From the NCBI GenBank assembly GCA_963082975.1, contig OY720346.1, positions 51,535,759-51,599,758 on the forward strand: DNA of 64,000 nucleotides. The letters are read 5' to 3'. A program made the translations under genes and the position numbers. Each line of letters starts with the position of its first letter. Within the stretch, counting starts at the first letter, position 1. This DNA comes from Labia minor (taxonomy: Eukaryota > Arthropoda > Insecta > Dermaptera > Spongiphoridae). This document shows positions 46,621 through 59,062 of this stretch, in pieces. The notes under the pieces are model-generated. The model did no database searches. It was given only the letters and a program-made list of their open reading frames with translations, and was not told the DNA's origin.

Positions 46621-47348
46621 CGAGGTAGGGTCAAAAAGTTCGCGGAATTGGTTATTAAAAATTTATTAAAAATATTTATAACATTCTTACATTATTTCCC
46701 ATCAAAATACTCTCCTCTTGCATCTACACATTTATTCCACCGTTCATATAATTGTTGGAAACACTCTTGAAAGCCGTTTTTTGAAAGTTCCTTCAGCCGC
46801 TCCGTCGCATTTTCAATCACCTCTGACGAATCAGCAAAACGATGTCCCTTCAATGCCATTTTTAACCTTGGAAACAGGTAGAAATCTGGTGGTTGTTCGT
46901 CTGTCCGCACGCACAATTTGTCGAACGCGCTCAACATTGTCGTCTGTAGTGGAAGAGGAAGGCCGCCCAGTCCGAACGTCATCATCAATTGTTGTGCGAC
47001 CGTCGCGAAAACGCTTATGCCACTCGTAAACTGCTGTTTTCTTCATCGCAGAATTTCCGTATGCCTTTTTTAGCATCTCAAGAGTCTCCGAGGGTGATTT
47101 CTCCAGCAACACAGAGAATTTAATATTGCCACGCCGCTCTAATCACGACATTGCACAATCCGACGAAAGAAAAAAACTACGATCTACAATATTAAACACC
47201 GAACGCACGGAACCAACTACAACTGCCTGCTAACCTCAAAAGCACATTCACTACCAGTTATGCCAACCTCACAAACAAAAATTTCCCTTTCAGCTAAGAA
47301 ATACTTGACTATAAGCGACCATTCCGCGAACTTTTTGACCCTACCTCG
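46621..47348 (-). mobile_element. Internally deleted mariner with perfect 28-bp TIRs
   Basis: 728 bp flanked by TA on both sides. The inverted ends start CGAGGTAGGGTCAAAAAGTT and match without mismatch over 28 bp, which suggests recent mobility by a partner transposase. The interior is a deletion-fusion of transposase ends without the catalytic domain. Confidence 0.93.
46692..47151 (-). pseudogene. mariner transposase, catalytic core deleted
   Basis: The start ATG at 47149-47151 is followed at codon 3 by TGA, then LERRGNIKF and the HTH region SETLEMLKKAYGNSAMKKTA and EWHKRFRDGRTT, DVRTGRPSSS, VRQIVRADRRTT. Near 46890-46910 it jumps to the C-terminus in another frame: PPDFYLFPRLKMALKGHRFA to ARGEYFDGK and a stop. 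All three catalytic acids are gone. Such a product could at most bind termini, if the early stop were bypassed. Confidence 0.88.
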
Positions 47349-47379
47349 TATACTTTTTATCCAAATCTATGATACATGA

Positions 47380-48158
47380 TACATAAATTTATATTAAAAA
47401 TAAAATTAAAAAAAAAAATAAATAAAATTAAAATGTATTTTTTTTTTGTATACATAATATTTTTGAATGTTAACATATAAATTATATATATATATATATG
47501 TGATAAAATGATAAATACTATGCCTGTATCAAAAAGTCTTTCCGTTTTAACGGAGATTCTTTGTTTAAAAAAAGAAGCAAATGTTTAAATATTTTTTTAA
47601 ACCGTTGATATAATCCAAAGTCAACATACCGAGAGTTCAAAGAAACAAAGTCATCAGCAAAGCTTCTACTCTTATTTTAAAAATATAACGTAGAAAGAAA
47701 TAAAATGTTGTTTTTAACAATAATATAACCAATAATCAAATTGTAAGTCAAATGTTAATTACTATTTTGAATAGAACGAGTTGCTAATTTCACAAATCAT
47801 CTTCAACTTTCTATCAACAAAGAGAGAATTTAAAAAATATATAAACAAACAATTCAAATGTAAAAATAAACAAAATAAAATAAAGTACCAATTCACCAAA
47901 TATTATACATTTCGCCTGCGGGATTGTAATAAAAACACTTTAATGGATAAATATGAACATTGATAAATTATAAAACCATATTAGGATATCGAATCCAATC
48001 GAAAAGTTGACCAAGAATATTAACGACTTGAATTATTAAGTCACCGTCTGTCTGCCCGTTATCAAATATTAAATTCTCATATTTCTGCATGAGAAACAAC
48101 TAAACTTTAATTTGATATCATTAATTATTGATAACACCTTATATACAATATACAATAT

Positions 48159-48193
<35 letters not shown>

Positions 48194-48635
48194 AACCCTT
48201 TAAATTATTTTTTTTAAATAATATCATTCATTACTTATGTAAAAAATAATAATAAACTATCTATAATCAATTTAATAACAAATTTAGAATAATCACTGAT
48301 CAAACTGTATTTAATATAATAATTATGATAATTTTGAAAATTATTTTGTGATAGTACTTCTCATAGAAAAAATTATTAGAGATTTACTAATGACAATTGA
48401 TAAATAAGAAATGATTAATTAGTAATTAGTAGTAAGCACCATAAAATAATATAGTAAACAGTATATTTCGATTAATTATTATTTAAAAAATAATTGTTTA
48501 TGAAATACAGGAAAATATTTTTTCTAATGCAAATTAATATTATATTCTTGTTTTTTTATCAACAAGCCTAACTAATGAGTATTAGCAGACCAGTCTAATC
48601 AATATTATAATATGAAAATAAAATCATATTTGAGA
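47380..48635. other. AT-rich sequence with (TA)n
   Basis: (TA)n tracts near 47487 and 48160-48190. The short frame at 47781-47963 is lysine-rich, low-complexity and unconvincing. Nothing else is recognised. Confidence 0.55.
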
Positions 48636-48637
48636 TA

Positions 48638-49397
48638 AAGGTAAAACCGAGGGATATGTCGCGGTTAGGGATATGGCGCGTTTTCTACATCCAGAAAACC
48701 AGGTCTTTTGGCGTGGGAATGGCATTGAGGACGATAGCAGACTCCTATGCGATCAGAAGAAGCGTGTTTGCCTTATAAGCGAATCGTCGAGTTAGGATGA
48801 TTTGTTTTGTCAGCCATCTTGAAGATCAACACCTTCGAAATTTCATCATATTTATTCTACGATTTTGCACATTCTTTAAAATTAAAAGTTAGACTTATTT
48901 ATTCATATTTAGCTCACCAATTACAAGTCTTTACCTAAAATTGATTGAGACATTGTATAGACCAGGGATATTGCACGTTTTACCTCGGCTTAACAGTAAA
49001 AATTGAACCCCTTAAACAATTTAGTAAGAATCGGGAAATATTCATAGTCTCAGAGTTATGTAAATATAACAGTTAAGTTAATTACTCTTTTAATTCTTAA
49101 AACTTTCATAATTAAATATTTTAATAATTTTTTTACATTGAATTTCCCATAAACCATATCCCCCACACCAGCTCCGCAATATCCCCACCCCTATTAGAAA
49201 TCTTGTGCAAAAATTGACATTTTATCTTTATAAATTTTAGTATTTTTTATTTTAAGAATAAAGCTGTAATTTATTTTATAAGTACCTAATAGTCCTAGGT
49301 GCCATATAGACTTATAATCATGTAATAATAGGTATTAAAGTATGACAATTGACAAAAACCCGGATTTTGCATCAAAGCCCTCGGTTTTCCCTTATCG
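48638..49397. mobile_element. Candidate DNA transposon with GGGATAT motif arrays
   Basis: Outer limits GATAAAGGTAAAACCGAGGG and the inverse of CCCTCGGTTTTCCCTTATC match over about 19 bp. GGGATAT followed by a GC-rich tetramer recurs five times: about 48654, 48668 and 48964 on the plus strand, and twice inverted near 49155-49182. The motifs are paired at both ends. No transposase is visible. It resembles terminal-plus-subterminal binding sites of a non-autonomous element, but I cannot assign a superfamily. Confidence 0.48.
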
Positions 49398-49399
49398 TA

Positions 49400-50245
49400 C
49401 TTTAAACATTTTAAATTTTTATATTAATTTAATATACGTAGTTAGATTTAATATTTAATTTCAATTATTCAAATCTATTTTCTAAAATTCAGTTATTAAG
49501 ATAATATTTTTAATATTTTAAGAAAATATACTAATTAATATATTAATTAAATTTGAATATTACTTTTCTTCAACAACAGACACCAAATATTTTCAATATA
49601 AATATTAATATAGTTTTCAATGTTTTTCATTTGATTAGTCGAAATGTCAAAATTTATCATTTTATTTTATTTTGAAATCAAAGTCATTTAAATAAATTTT
49701 ATTAGATTTTTTTTAAATATTGTCAATCTTTTTTGTTGATCAGTGAGATTGAGAAATATTTGGAAAGCCAAATGACAGACATTTCTGAGGCAAACAAAAC
49801 GAACACTAAAAAAACTAGCTTGAACATTGCCTGAATAAGTGAACAATCGAACAGTAAAGAAAAGTAAAGAAATTTATTGTAACAACAGGAATATGTTCAA
49901 AATGATCTATCAATCTCTTTCTCTCTTTCTTTATATTTACGTATATCTATATAAAACATTTACAATCCTTAAATGAAGACAAGAATGTTGAAAATAAACT
50001 CAGAAAAACATCGTTTCATTTTATTTCTATGATGTAAAAATACACTTGATATTATACTAACCTTGAATTAAATTTCTAATGATTTATTCACAAGGAGTTC
50101 TTTGATTAGTGACGTTGCAGATCAAATTCCTTTCCTGGACAAAACAAAAACAATATGATAGTCAATGAGATTGTAATTGACTTTCAATAATATATATATA
50201 TAAATTATTATTTTTATATTATTATAATTAAAATAAAATAAAAAA
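49400..50245. other. AT-rich sequence, nothing recognised
   Basis: No element terminus or reading frame of note. A CTTTCTCTCTTTCTTT tract lies near 49916. Confidence 0.55.
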
Positions 50246-50247
50246 TC

Positions 50248-50849
50248 TGGAGTGTCTCCACTCGACGATCTCGCAAATTTGAATTGGATTAATTAACATA
50301 TATTATATTTAAATTTAATTTAATTAATTCAATTATAAATTAAAATTAATAAATAATATTTATTAAACCAGCGAGTGTTTGGCTCTGTTGATGGCACCAA
50401 GTCACATGCTGGCGCGTAATTTGCAGTGTTAAAAAATTAATTCCGGTACTTTCAGAGATTCAATTAAGCTGAAATTCAATATATAGCATTTTTTTTACAA
50501 TTTTTCATCTTGTGAAAAACTATCAAACATATATCTTTATTTTTACGGTCAGTTTAAAAGAAAAAAAAATGAAAACAGGGTAGGTCAAATGATTCTCTTC
50601 CGGATGAGCTATATTTCTCAAAATTAGGTAGAAAACTAAGAATTTTGAATAATGCCCATGTACCCAATTTCATTATTCTAGCTCAAACCTTTTTTTTGCG
50701 TAATCTTGTCTACATATACACACACACACACAGACATTTTTCTCAACCTTAGCGAAAATGACTCAGGGATCTTCAAAACGTATAAAAACATCAAAATCTC
50801 GATATCGAAACTTTTCGTGATTGCAATACTATCTCTGGCGAGATATTAA
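50248..50849 (+). mobile_element. Family E element, copy 5, full length
   Basis: About 600 bp. The hairpin end GAGTG-TCTC-CACTC is followed by a diverged subterminal repeat. The core TTCCGGTACTTTCAGAGATT, a (CA)n tract at 50715-50732, ATCTCGATATCGAAAC and the distal GGCGAGATA follow. It is among the most complete E copies. Confidence 0.8.
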
Positions 50850-51555
50850 AAAGAAGGGTCAAGAAATGACCAATCAATAACGACAGAATAATTGCACAAC
50901 AAATTTATAAAAAAATTCATATTTAAATTGAAAAATGATATTTTTAAGTAGAAATAGGAAAGAAACCCATAGAAAGGTTTATTTTATAATATTTATATAT
51001 ATTTTCTATTCCATTGATAGGTTTTGTGAAAAATGTACAACTGTCCTTGACATTTTATAGAATACGAAGGGAGATTTAAAGAAATAATAAGCGCGAAATT
51101 ATATTTAAAAAAAAATGTTGAAAGGTAAATTAGGTAGTTTGATGTGCTATTTTTTAATTTTAATAATCCAAACTAACTAACAACACACTTTCAAATTAAA
51201 TATTTCACATTTAGAGTTCCACCCCCACCAATGCCTAACACCCTTCGGTTGAAGTATTAATTGACTTGAAAAAAAACGAGGTTGAAAATCAAGGTAACAT
51301 GGATACATATATAAATGATCGAAATTACTATAAAAATTATTTCATTCAATCCTACAATAAAAAATCTATATACAAATATATATTTCAATAATATTTTAAT
51401 ATTTAGATATTTGAAATGATATCAAAATAAATTGACAGTTTTGTAACATTTAAATAATCCTCGATTAAAACATTAAAACATTTTCTATATAAATATATAT
51501 TCAATAAATGGCACCAAATTTTATTACAATATTGTTTATAATTTATAGTTTTGAA
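50850..51555. other. AT-rich sequence, nothing recognised
   Basis: No gene or repeat recognised. Confidence 0.5.
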
Positions 51556-51559
51556 GATT

Positions 51560-52112
51560 TTTAGAAAAATTTAAATCGAGTTTGCAATCGGGTAACGCCT
51601 GCTATCTGGCAGAAAAGGAGCTTATCTCGTTAAAATTTTTATCAAAGGGGATCAAAATTAAAATATATAAAACAATTTTTTTTTTGCCTGTTGAATTATA
51701 TGAGTGTGAGGCATGGTTAATGACCCTGGGGGACGAGAGTAGATTTAGAGTATTTGAGAATAGGATACTTCGTAGAAATTATGGACCAAGATGAGGTCAC
51801 TCTGGCGAAAGATGCATAACGAGGAATTTCATGGTCTTTATGCATATCCAGACATAGTTAGGGTTTTTAAACCGAAAGGGCTGCGATGGACGCGTGGCTA
51901 GAAGAGGAAAGAATAGCGAAAAATAATTGGTGGGGAGTCCGATTGGGAAACGTCCGGTTGGAAGAGCAGGGCCGCGGTGGGTGGACAATGTAGGAAGGGC
52001 GTCAGAGAGATGGGAGAGGGTAGGATTTGGATGGTTGAATAGACACTTGGAGAAATGTGGTTACTTCGGCCAATGTGTTCCGTAGAGTCACAGAGATACA
52101 TAGATAGATAGT
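51560..52112 (+). pseudogene. 5'-truncated non-LTR retrotransposon, C-terminal RT end
   Basis: The longest of the three copies. It reads SGNACYLAEKELISLKFLSK then VELYECEAWLMTLGDESRF and VFENRILRRNYGPR before a stop; after frameshifts GSPIGKRPVGRAGPRWVDNV, matching the basic GRPxGRPRxRWxD motif. The 3' end GTTCCGTAGAGTCACAGAGA is followed by an (ATAG)n tail. All upstream domains (endonuclease, RT core) are missing. Confidence 0.83.
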
Positions 52113-52114
52113 TT

Positions 52115-53260
52115 TGAATATTATACAATAATACAATATACGATAATACAATATTCCTATTTAGAACAAAAATGAGCCCAGATTAATTTCAGTCTAAGCC
52201 ATGTCTAAATTTTCATTAATATGAGTAAAAAATTTTACATACAAATAGTCTATTTAAGATCAATTTACTATTTTGAAAGTTAAATATTAATAAATAAAAA
52301 AAATATAAAAAGTGAAACGAAAAAAATATTAAAAGAAAAAAATGATACAAGAAATATTAACAGATACTAATTATTTTTAGATTTATTCTAATGAGATGAA
52401 AGTTGTTATAAAAATATTTATATATCGATTAATAAAATTTATCATAATGTAGTATTTTTAATTGGTTCTAAGAGGAAATACTTAAATATTTAAAAAAAAA
52501 AATTCCATAATGCCTTCTTAACATTTATCAGTTAATAATATTATCTATCGATTCATTAATATGTATGTACTATTATATTATATAGTAAATATCTACTGAA
52601 ATAAATTCTAATTTATTTTTTCCTTAAAAAAAAAATGAAAAAAATAATCCTTTAAAAAACAAACACATTTCAAGATAAAAAAAAATCAAATCAAAATCAA
52701 AATCACACTTTCTATTTTCTATTTAGTTCAAAATATTTTTTAGATATATATATAAAATGAAAAAATAGAATACTTTCTTGACTCTGGAATTTATATTTTA
52801 GCGATTTGATTTTCCAAAATGGCACCCATATTTGATAATTAAATTAAAACTAAAAAAAATAGAAAGTTAAAAAATATAGGGATAATTAAAAATACAAAAA
52901 GAAACAAAACTATAATAGAGGTTTTTTTCCAAGATTTATTGACATATTAGTAAAGTATTGATAGTTTAAATACACCTTTAATGCATTATTAATGATTAAT
53001 TTTAGACAAAAATATTTATAAATAATGTTTAATGAATTACTTATTTATCTTGTTAGTCAATAATAATTTTTTTTTGTTTTAAATTTCTATTTTTGATGTC
53101 ATTAGCAATTCAAAACCTTTGGGGAAACACCCTAAAAATAATTTTAATCTTAAAAAAGAAAATATTTTATTTTGTTTGTTTTTTTTTATAATAGTTGAAC
53201 ATTTTCCAAAATATAAAAAAAAAAAAATTTCGAAGAGGAAAAGGATGTGAAGGTAGGTGT
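52115..53260. other. AT-rich sequence, nothing recognised
   Basis: A- and T-runs throughout. Short frames are low-complexity. Confidence 0.55.
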
Positions 53261-53269
53261 GATCATTGT

Positions 53270-54118
53270 GACCATCAAAGTTCTTATCATGTCTGTCTGT
53301 TTGTCTGTTCGCTCTTATGACAAATTGAAATCGATTTTTCATCCACTTTAAATTAAGATAGACTTTTGAAAATGTTTATAGTTATTTCAATGAATCCCTA
53401 GAAGGTATGGAAGAAATATAAGTTAATTAAAATTAATTAATTTTAATGTAATTAAACATAAATTGTTTTAATATTTGAATTTGAATTTACGCCATCGGAC
53501 AGATAACTATTGACAATGAGATAGTAGAAAAAATAACGTTTTTCATATGGACTTAAAAGAATGAAATAATTTTTCTATAAGGCTGAAAAAGTTTATGCAT
53601 GAATTGGTTCATATACAACGAAAAACGTTTGGCACATTTAGTTTTTATTTGCTTTCTATTTTATTTCTATGCAATAAAATTCCTTTATAGAACTATAATT
53701 TATATATATATATACATACCACAATATAACACTCCATTAACAAGTATTTCTTCTAAAATAATCAACTGTTTTGAATTTGATTGATAATATGTAAATTTAA
53801 GAAAATAATATATCTTTTAAAATTTGTTACATACTTTGATATAAGTATATTTTAATTTGAAAAATATTAAAAGATTAATTTCTTAGCTCTTAATCTAACA
53901 ATTTTATTGAATAATAAAAAATTTTGTCAGTTTATGTGTTTAATAAAATTTTTATTATTACAATAATTTGACTTGATTTTACATATAAATATTTAAATAA
54001 AACTATTGCGCCTAACGTTTTTAGTTGAATATGAAGCAATTCATCCAGAAACATAGTCAGTATTATAGAAAAATTATTTTATTCTTTTTATTCCATCAGA
54101 AAAACGTTATTTTATAAA
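53270..54118 (+). mobile_element. Family F element, copy 3, with 115-bp foldback arms
   Basis: The left end has TGTCTGTCTGTTTGTCTGTT, AAATTGAAATCGATTTTTCA and TCCCTAGAAGGTATGGAAGA. Arms at 53530-53640 and 54003-54118 are inverse (AAAATAACGTTTTTC outermost), with a (TA)n and CAACTGTTTTGAATTTGATT between. Non-coding. Confidence 0.66.
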
Positions 54119-54534
54119 AAAAAATTTTATATTTATATTTTTTTATCAAATACTATTATATATCACATAAATATATCATATATTATTAGAATTACTTAAT
54201 AAAATAATAGTAATATTTTTTTACATAATTCATTTTTGAAATTAAAATTCTTTTAATTTAAAAAAAAAAGAAATCAAAGAAAAAACAGCGTTTATTTTTT
54301 TGTTTCTTTTATTTTTGGTTCTCAATCTTCGTTCATGAATACAAATTTTCTCTTCGTCATCTAACACACTCCCCACTTCTTCTTCCCCCCCTTCCACAAC
54401 TTCATGGTAAGTCGACCAAACTAAAAGACACTACAGAAAAGTTAAGAGATAACTCAATACGAACAACAAGAAATATAGCCTATTCTATTTTCAGAATAAA
54501 TTTTCATATATGAATTCGTAACGAAAAAAGAGCC

Positions 54535-54895
54535 CGTCAAAAAGTACAAGAAATTGTTAAACAAGATTATGCTGTTATATGCAAGGGTACGAGAAACAAG
54601 CGTATAGAAGGGCCACTTAATAAAAAATTATTTGATATTATAATCCTATAGAGATAGAAACTCGTGAGGAGACCATACTTGAGTTTTGCAAGATAATTTA
54701 CTGTCTCACTCTGGATTCTTCAAGAACATTTCATGAAAAATTCGAACCAAACCATATCACAATTACCGTATTTCCCTGATTTAGCACCGAGTAGATTTAA
54801 CAAACTTAAAAAAGAACACCAATGAGGAAATAAAAGTGAATGGTTCGAAGAAAGAATTGAAGGTCAGCCCGAAAAAAAAAACTTTCAAAGATTGA
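54535..54895 (+). pseudogene. mariner transposase relic
   Basis: QLPYFPDLAPSRF at about 54760-54800 matches the mariner motif around the last catalytic acid (PPYSPDLAPCDF). Upstream text in shifting frames (RTFHEKFEPNHI) fits the preceding strand region. There are many stops and no terminal repeats. A family E element abuts it. Confidence 0.6.
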
Positions 54896-54902
54896 AAAAA
54901 AT

Positions 54903-55452
54903 CAGGATTGTCTCCACTCAACTATCTGGCAATTTGAATTAGATTAATTTACATATATTATATTTAAATTAAATTTAATTAATTATAAATTATAAATTAA
55001 AATTAATAAATAATATTTATTAAACCAGCGCGTGCTTGGTTCTTTGTTAATAGCACCAGGTCAAGTGCTGGTGCGTGATCAGCAGTGTTAAAAAATTAAT
55101 TCCGGCACTTTCAGTGATTGAGTCAAGCAGAAATTCGATATATAGCAGTTTTATACAATTTTTAATCAGGTGGAAAAACTTTCAAACATATCTTTATTTT
55201 TACGGTCAGTTTAGAGAAAGATTTCTCAAAAGATGATAGAAAACTACGAATTTTGAATAATGCCCATTTACCAATTTTCATTATTCTAGCTCAAATCGTT
55301 TTTAAGTAATCTTGTCTACACACACACACACAGAGAGAGAGAGAGAAATATTTTTATCAACCCACTCAGGGACCTTCAAAACGTATAAAACATCAAAATC
55401 TCGACATCGAAAATTTTCGTGATTGCAATACTATCTCTGGCGAGATAGTAAA
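54903..55452 (+). mobile_element. Family E element, copy 6
   Basis: Starts GGATTGTCTCCACTCAACTA, ends GGCGAGATAGTAAA. (CA)n/(GA)n microsatellite at 55320-55345. The core TTCCGGCACTTTCAGTGATT is present. Confidence 0.78.
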
Positions 55453-55454
55453 TA

Positions 55455-56575
55455 ATTGGCATAGTGCATTGTGTCGTACAAACAGAACCTAATTTAAAGG
55501 TGATAAAATTGATTTGAGAGAATAAATAATGATTTTTAATTTTATAAGCAGATTGACCTTATTTTTTTTGATCATAGTCTTATATGATATATAATTAATT
55601 TGTTCCAAAGAAGGAAATAGATAACAAATTGTATTCATACAGGATTGATTTACGTAATTGTTTGTAAATTGCTTTTTAGACAAGCTATAATCTTAATTTG
55701 AACAAATGTATGAAAACTTGCCTTTTCTTTTAAGTAATTTTTTTTTTCTTTTTCAATTTTTACATATAAACTTTAAAAATATACTGACCTCCTTTAGATA
55801 AGAACATTATTATATATGGACATCCATTATCATAATAATAATAATGAATTAAATATATTATGTAAATATGTTTGCTCTCTGAAAATGAAGAAAAAATTAA
55901 TAATTTATGTGTTTTATTTTAAATTAATATAAATTTTATTGTTAAAATCACAATAATTCGTTTTTCTTTTTACATTCTTTCATAATTTACTTTTAACAGG
56001 TCAAACGCTCTCCTAAAAGTCCCTGTCATATCAAACAAACATCTCGAAAAAGTTTTACTTTTTTTTTTAATAAAAATTTTAAAGCACTATTTTAACGTTA
56101 TGAAAGCAATTATTATATATTTCAAGAATACTGTGATTAATTTTATTTGTCAAATTTATAAATTATATTAAATGTTCAATAAAATAGTATAATACGGGAT
56201 GGTGGAGGGGGGAAAGTTTAAACTTTCCGAATCTCATTTCCTTAACTGTATATCTATAATTATAGAATTTGATTTATAGAGGTTTTCGTTGTATATATCT
56301 ATTATTTCTTTAAAATATCGTTCTTTTATAAAAACTTGTAAAAGAATGATTTGTCATCTAATAACAGAGTAAATATTTATTTGAAGTATTAATTTTATTT
56401 AAATTCAGGGGCAATACGATTTAATCAAAATAATTATTTATTTATAAAAAATAAATAAATAAATAAATCGTTAAAATAATAGAATGTAACTCCTCTTAGA
56501 ATTTTTATATAACTATTCTCTTGACTGTTTATATTTCTATGTCATAGAATTTGTATTAATATTTATAAAAAGTAC
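55455..56575. other. AT-rich sequence, nothing recognised
   Basis: AAT and TAAA tracts (for example 56440-56470) and a G-rich GGATGGTGGAGGGGGGAAAG near 56195. No gene recognised. Confidence 0.55.
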
Positions 56576-56577
56576 AT

Positions 56578-56890
56578 GAAACACTGTGCTATCGCTCGAC
56601 TCTTTAACAAATTTATACAATTTTTAAATTATTTTTATTACAATTATTAAATAAGTTTTCTAAAAATGACACATCTAAAATGTGTTTCCTAAAATCGTAC
56701 AAATTAATTACTATAAAATAACTCGATTTCCATTTCAAGATGACAAAAATATTCAAATTTACATGATTATATATATTTTATCCTTTAATATATATATACA
56801 CTTATATATATGTTGTATATATACTTAGATGACTTCAGTTTTATATTTTTCAAAGTAGCAGTAGTTTATTGGCTGTTTCGACCTCTGCTA
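56578..56890 (+). repeat. Family M repeat, copy
   Basis: CTATCGCTCGACTCTTTAAC to TTTATATTTTTCAAAGTAGC, in the same order as 5851-6225 but lacking the first terminus bases. A shortened family E end follows. Confidence 0.62.
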
Positions 56891-56902
56891 ATAATAAAAA
56901 CC

Positions 56903-56992
56903 TGGAGTGTCTCCACTCGAAAATCTCGTAAATTTGAATTGGATTAATTAACATTAAAATGTTAAAAAATTAATTCCGGTACTTTCAGCATG
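56903..56992 (+). repeat. Family E remnant with large internal deletion
   Basis: The hairpin end GGAGTGTCTCCACTCG runs to GGATTAATTAACAT, then joins TTAAAAAATTAATTCCGGTA and stops after TTTCAGC. About 120 bp between these landmarks in other copies is deleted. Confidence 0.68.
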
Positions 56993-57029
56993 AATTATTT
57001 AAAGTTTCTTCATTTATAATTATAATTGT

Positions 57030-57145
57030 TCATATGTATTATTGTGTTGCTAACTTCATGAATATTTTTTTATGGGTAAGAGAATGATAAATATTTTTCG
57101 TAATTTGATTCTAAAATATTATTAAAATAAATATTTTTAATTTTA
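57030..57145 (+). repeat. Family B fragment
   Basis: GTTGCTAACTTCATGAATAT and AATGATAAATATTTTTCGTA follow 10483-10590 closely. Confidence 0.55.
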
Positions 57146-57321
57146 TATAAATATAATGTAAAAAGTGAAGTTTACTCATCTTACTTAAAGATTTATTATT
57201 TGTTTATTTTTATTAAAGTTCTGTGGGGAAGATCTATTTAATATTGTCTAATTGTATTTTATCAAAATTGAAATCTAATCTTATTGTACTAGCAAAAATT
57301 ATATATATATTTATATATATA

Positions 57322-57680
57322 CAGTGACGTGCAAAAATCTCCGGCCAGTATTTTTTTGAGCCAGTTCATTTATTTGAATTACATATGAAGTAAACGAGTA
57401 TAGAAATAAGAACAAAAAAAAGTAACCAGCACTTATTTCATTTATTTTTATCTATAGTTATACATGAAAATTCAGTACGTAGCTGCTCAAAAATATCCGG
57501 CCAGTACAATTTTCAAAAATATATATATATTAAATCTTTTATAGATTGAATTATTAACAAATTAAAAAGACTACATTAATATTTGGTAGTCATGCCTTTT
57601 GCAGCAAGAACAGCAGTACATCGGCGTGGCATAGAGTCTATAAGTTTAGAAATATAATCAGCTGAAAAAATTGAAAATAG
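57322..57680 (-). pseudogene. Tc1-like element relic, one end
   Basis: CAGTGACGTGCAAAAATCTC after TA is a Tc1-type terminus, and CTCAAAAATATCCGGCCAGT repeats the subterminal GGCCAGT. On the minus strand about 57590-57655 reads SMPRRCTAVLAAKGMTTKY, the typical Tc1 C-terminus ending with K(Y/F). The rest of the transposase and the other terminus are missing. It is a different lineage from the element at 1642. Confidence 0.75.
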
Positions 57681-57689
57681 TAAATTTAT

Positions 57690-57852
57690 ATGACGTCAGG
57701 AATTACGCAAAACAAATTTTTGATGGGTTATTTTTAGAAAACCAATTTAACAATTGTAATAAATAATTAAAAAATTGTAAAATCTTAAGGTTTATAATAA
57801 TAAATTGTATAAATTTGTTAAAGGGTCGAGCGATAGCTCGGTGTTCTAGGTA
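57690..57852 (-). repeat. Family M repeat, partial, inverted
   Basis: Ends AAAGGGTCGAGCGATAGCTC then GGTGTTCTAGGTACTT, the inverse of the M/A terminus, with a GAGC-GATA-GCTC hairpin. Confidence 0.62.
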
Positions 57853-57859
57853 CTTATTT

Positions 57860-59060
57860 TATTAAAGGAAAAAATGTAATTATTATATAACATATATATA
57901 AAATATAAATAATATATAATATAAATATAAAATAAACAAGGTAGTTTTTTTATTAATGAATTAGTTTATTTTTTTATTTATAATTTGTTATTTATTAAAA
58001 TGGAGAATCAATTAAAATTATTATTTATGGATATTCATGTCTAAAATTATTCATCTTTATGCTCTAATGGATCGAAATTTATCATATATACATGAACAAG
58101 GTATCAATAAAATAGAAACGTTATGGAGTTTAATCTTAATTAAAATTCTTCATTAAAAAACAGTTACTGTGAGAGTGATTATGCATAATTTATTTAATAG
58201 GGTTATTAATGTTTATTAGAAAAATAAGCTGAAAAAAAATATTAACCGAAAGAAACGCGGGGAAAATTTTTTTTTTTTTATTCACAACATTCCTGAACGG
58301 TCATAATGTTATTTTTTTAAGATGCCTCTTAATATGTTTACAAAATAAATGCGGGAACGGAAATGGCTCAGGCAGATATACTCAAAATAAAGCGAGAAAT
58401 TAAGAAATAAATACATTTTTGATAAGGAAATGTTAATATTTGACAATGTGTCTTATTAATGTCTTATTAAAATTATTTGTCTTTGAATAATTAAGATATT
58501 TGAAATTGATAATTTTAATTTATAAAATTTCAAAGAAAATTTCAAAATATATTATTTTTATTTCTACATAATTGTAATTGTTTAAGGATTTCCTTAAACA
58601 AAAATAAAAATAACAAATATTATTTTTATTTTAGAAAAAAAAAGTAAAAAAGTTGTTTTTATATTGATTAAAAAATGTTTTAATTTGAATATCCCCCTTA
58701 GGTTAAGTAAGCCAAAAAGAAAAATGGTTGCATAAATGCAGGGGGTTGTTCCAAACTAACAATAATATTTTAGAAGCCATACTATAAAGTCATTTTTGGT
58801 GTTCGCCTATTCTTATTTGGTATATTAATTCGTTTACCCTGCCATATCATGTTTAATAACTTTTATTTGTTTGTTTGTTTGCTTAATTAGGAGATTCTAT
58901 ATTTTATTTATAGCTGATCAGTCACACAAACAGCTGGTCCTCCTATTCAGGCAATATGATACATGCTGCAAAATAGCAAGACTTTCTAGAGTCTGTACCT
59001 GTTAATCCTAATAATAAAAGTTAAGTATTTTGTATTCCATTGAAGCTACAAGAAAAAAAA
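57860..59060. other. AT-rich sequence with a GC-richer patch
   Basis: 58680-58990 is less AT-rich and non-repetitive in this window but has no convincing frame. The rest is AT-rich. Confidence 0.5.
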
Positions 59061-59062
59061 AC

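Larger units (their letters stand above)
46200..47375 (+). mobile_element. Family D foldback element, copy 3, with mariner in its right arm
   Basis: The left arm ATGGATTTGGATAAAACTTT to AACAAACTTTCCTTAAG pairs with the inverse right arm, which begins TTAAGGAAAGTTTGTTTGGA and resumes after the mariner as ACTTTTTATCCAAATCTATG. Without the mariner the element is about 450 bp. The centre contains TGACAGATAAACTAGTTATG and AACATGGTAGCTAAATAGAA, shared with 13.5 and 14.9 kb. Confidence 0.75.
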
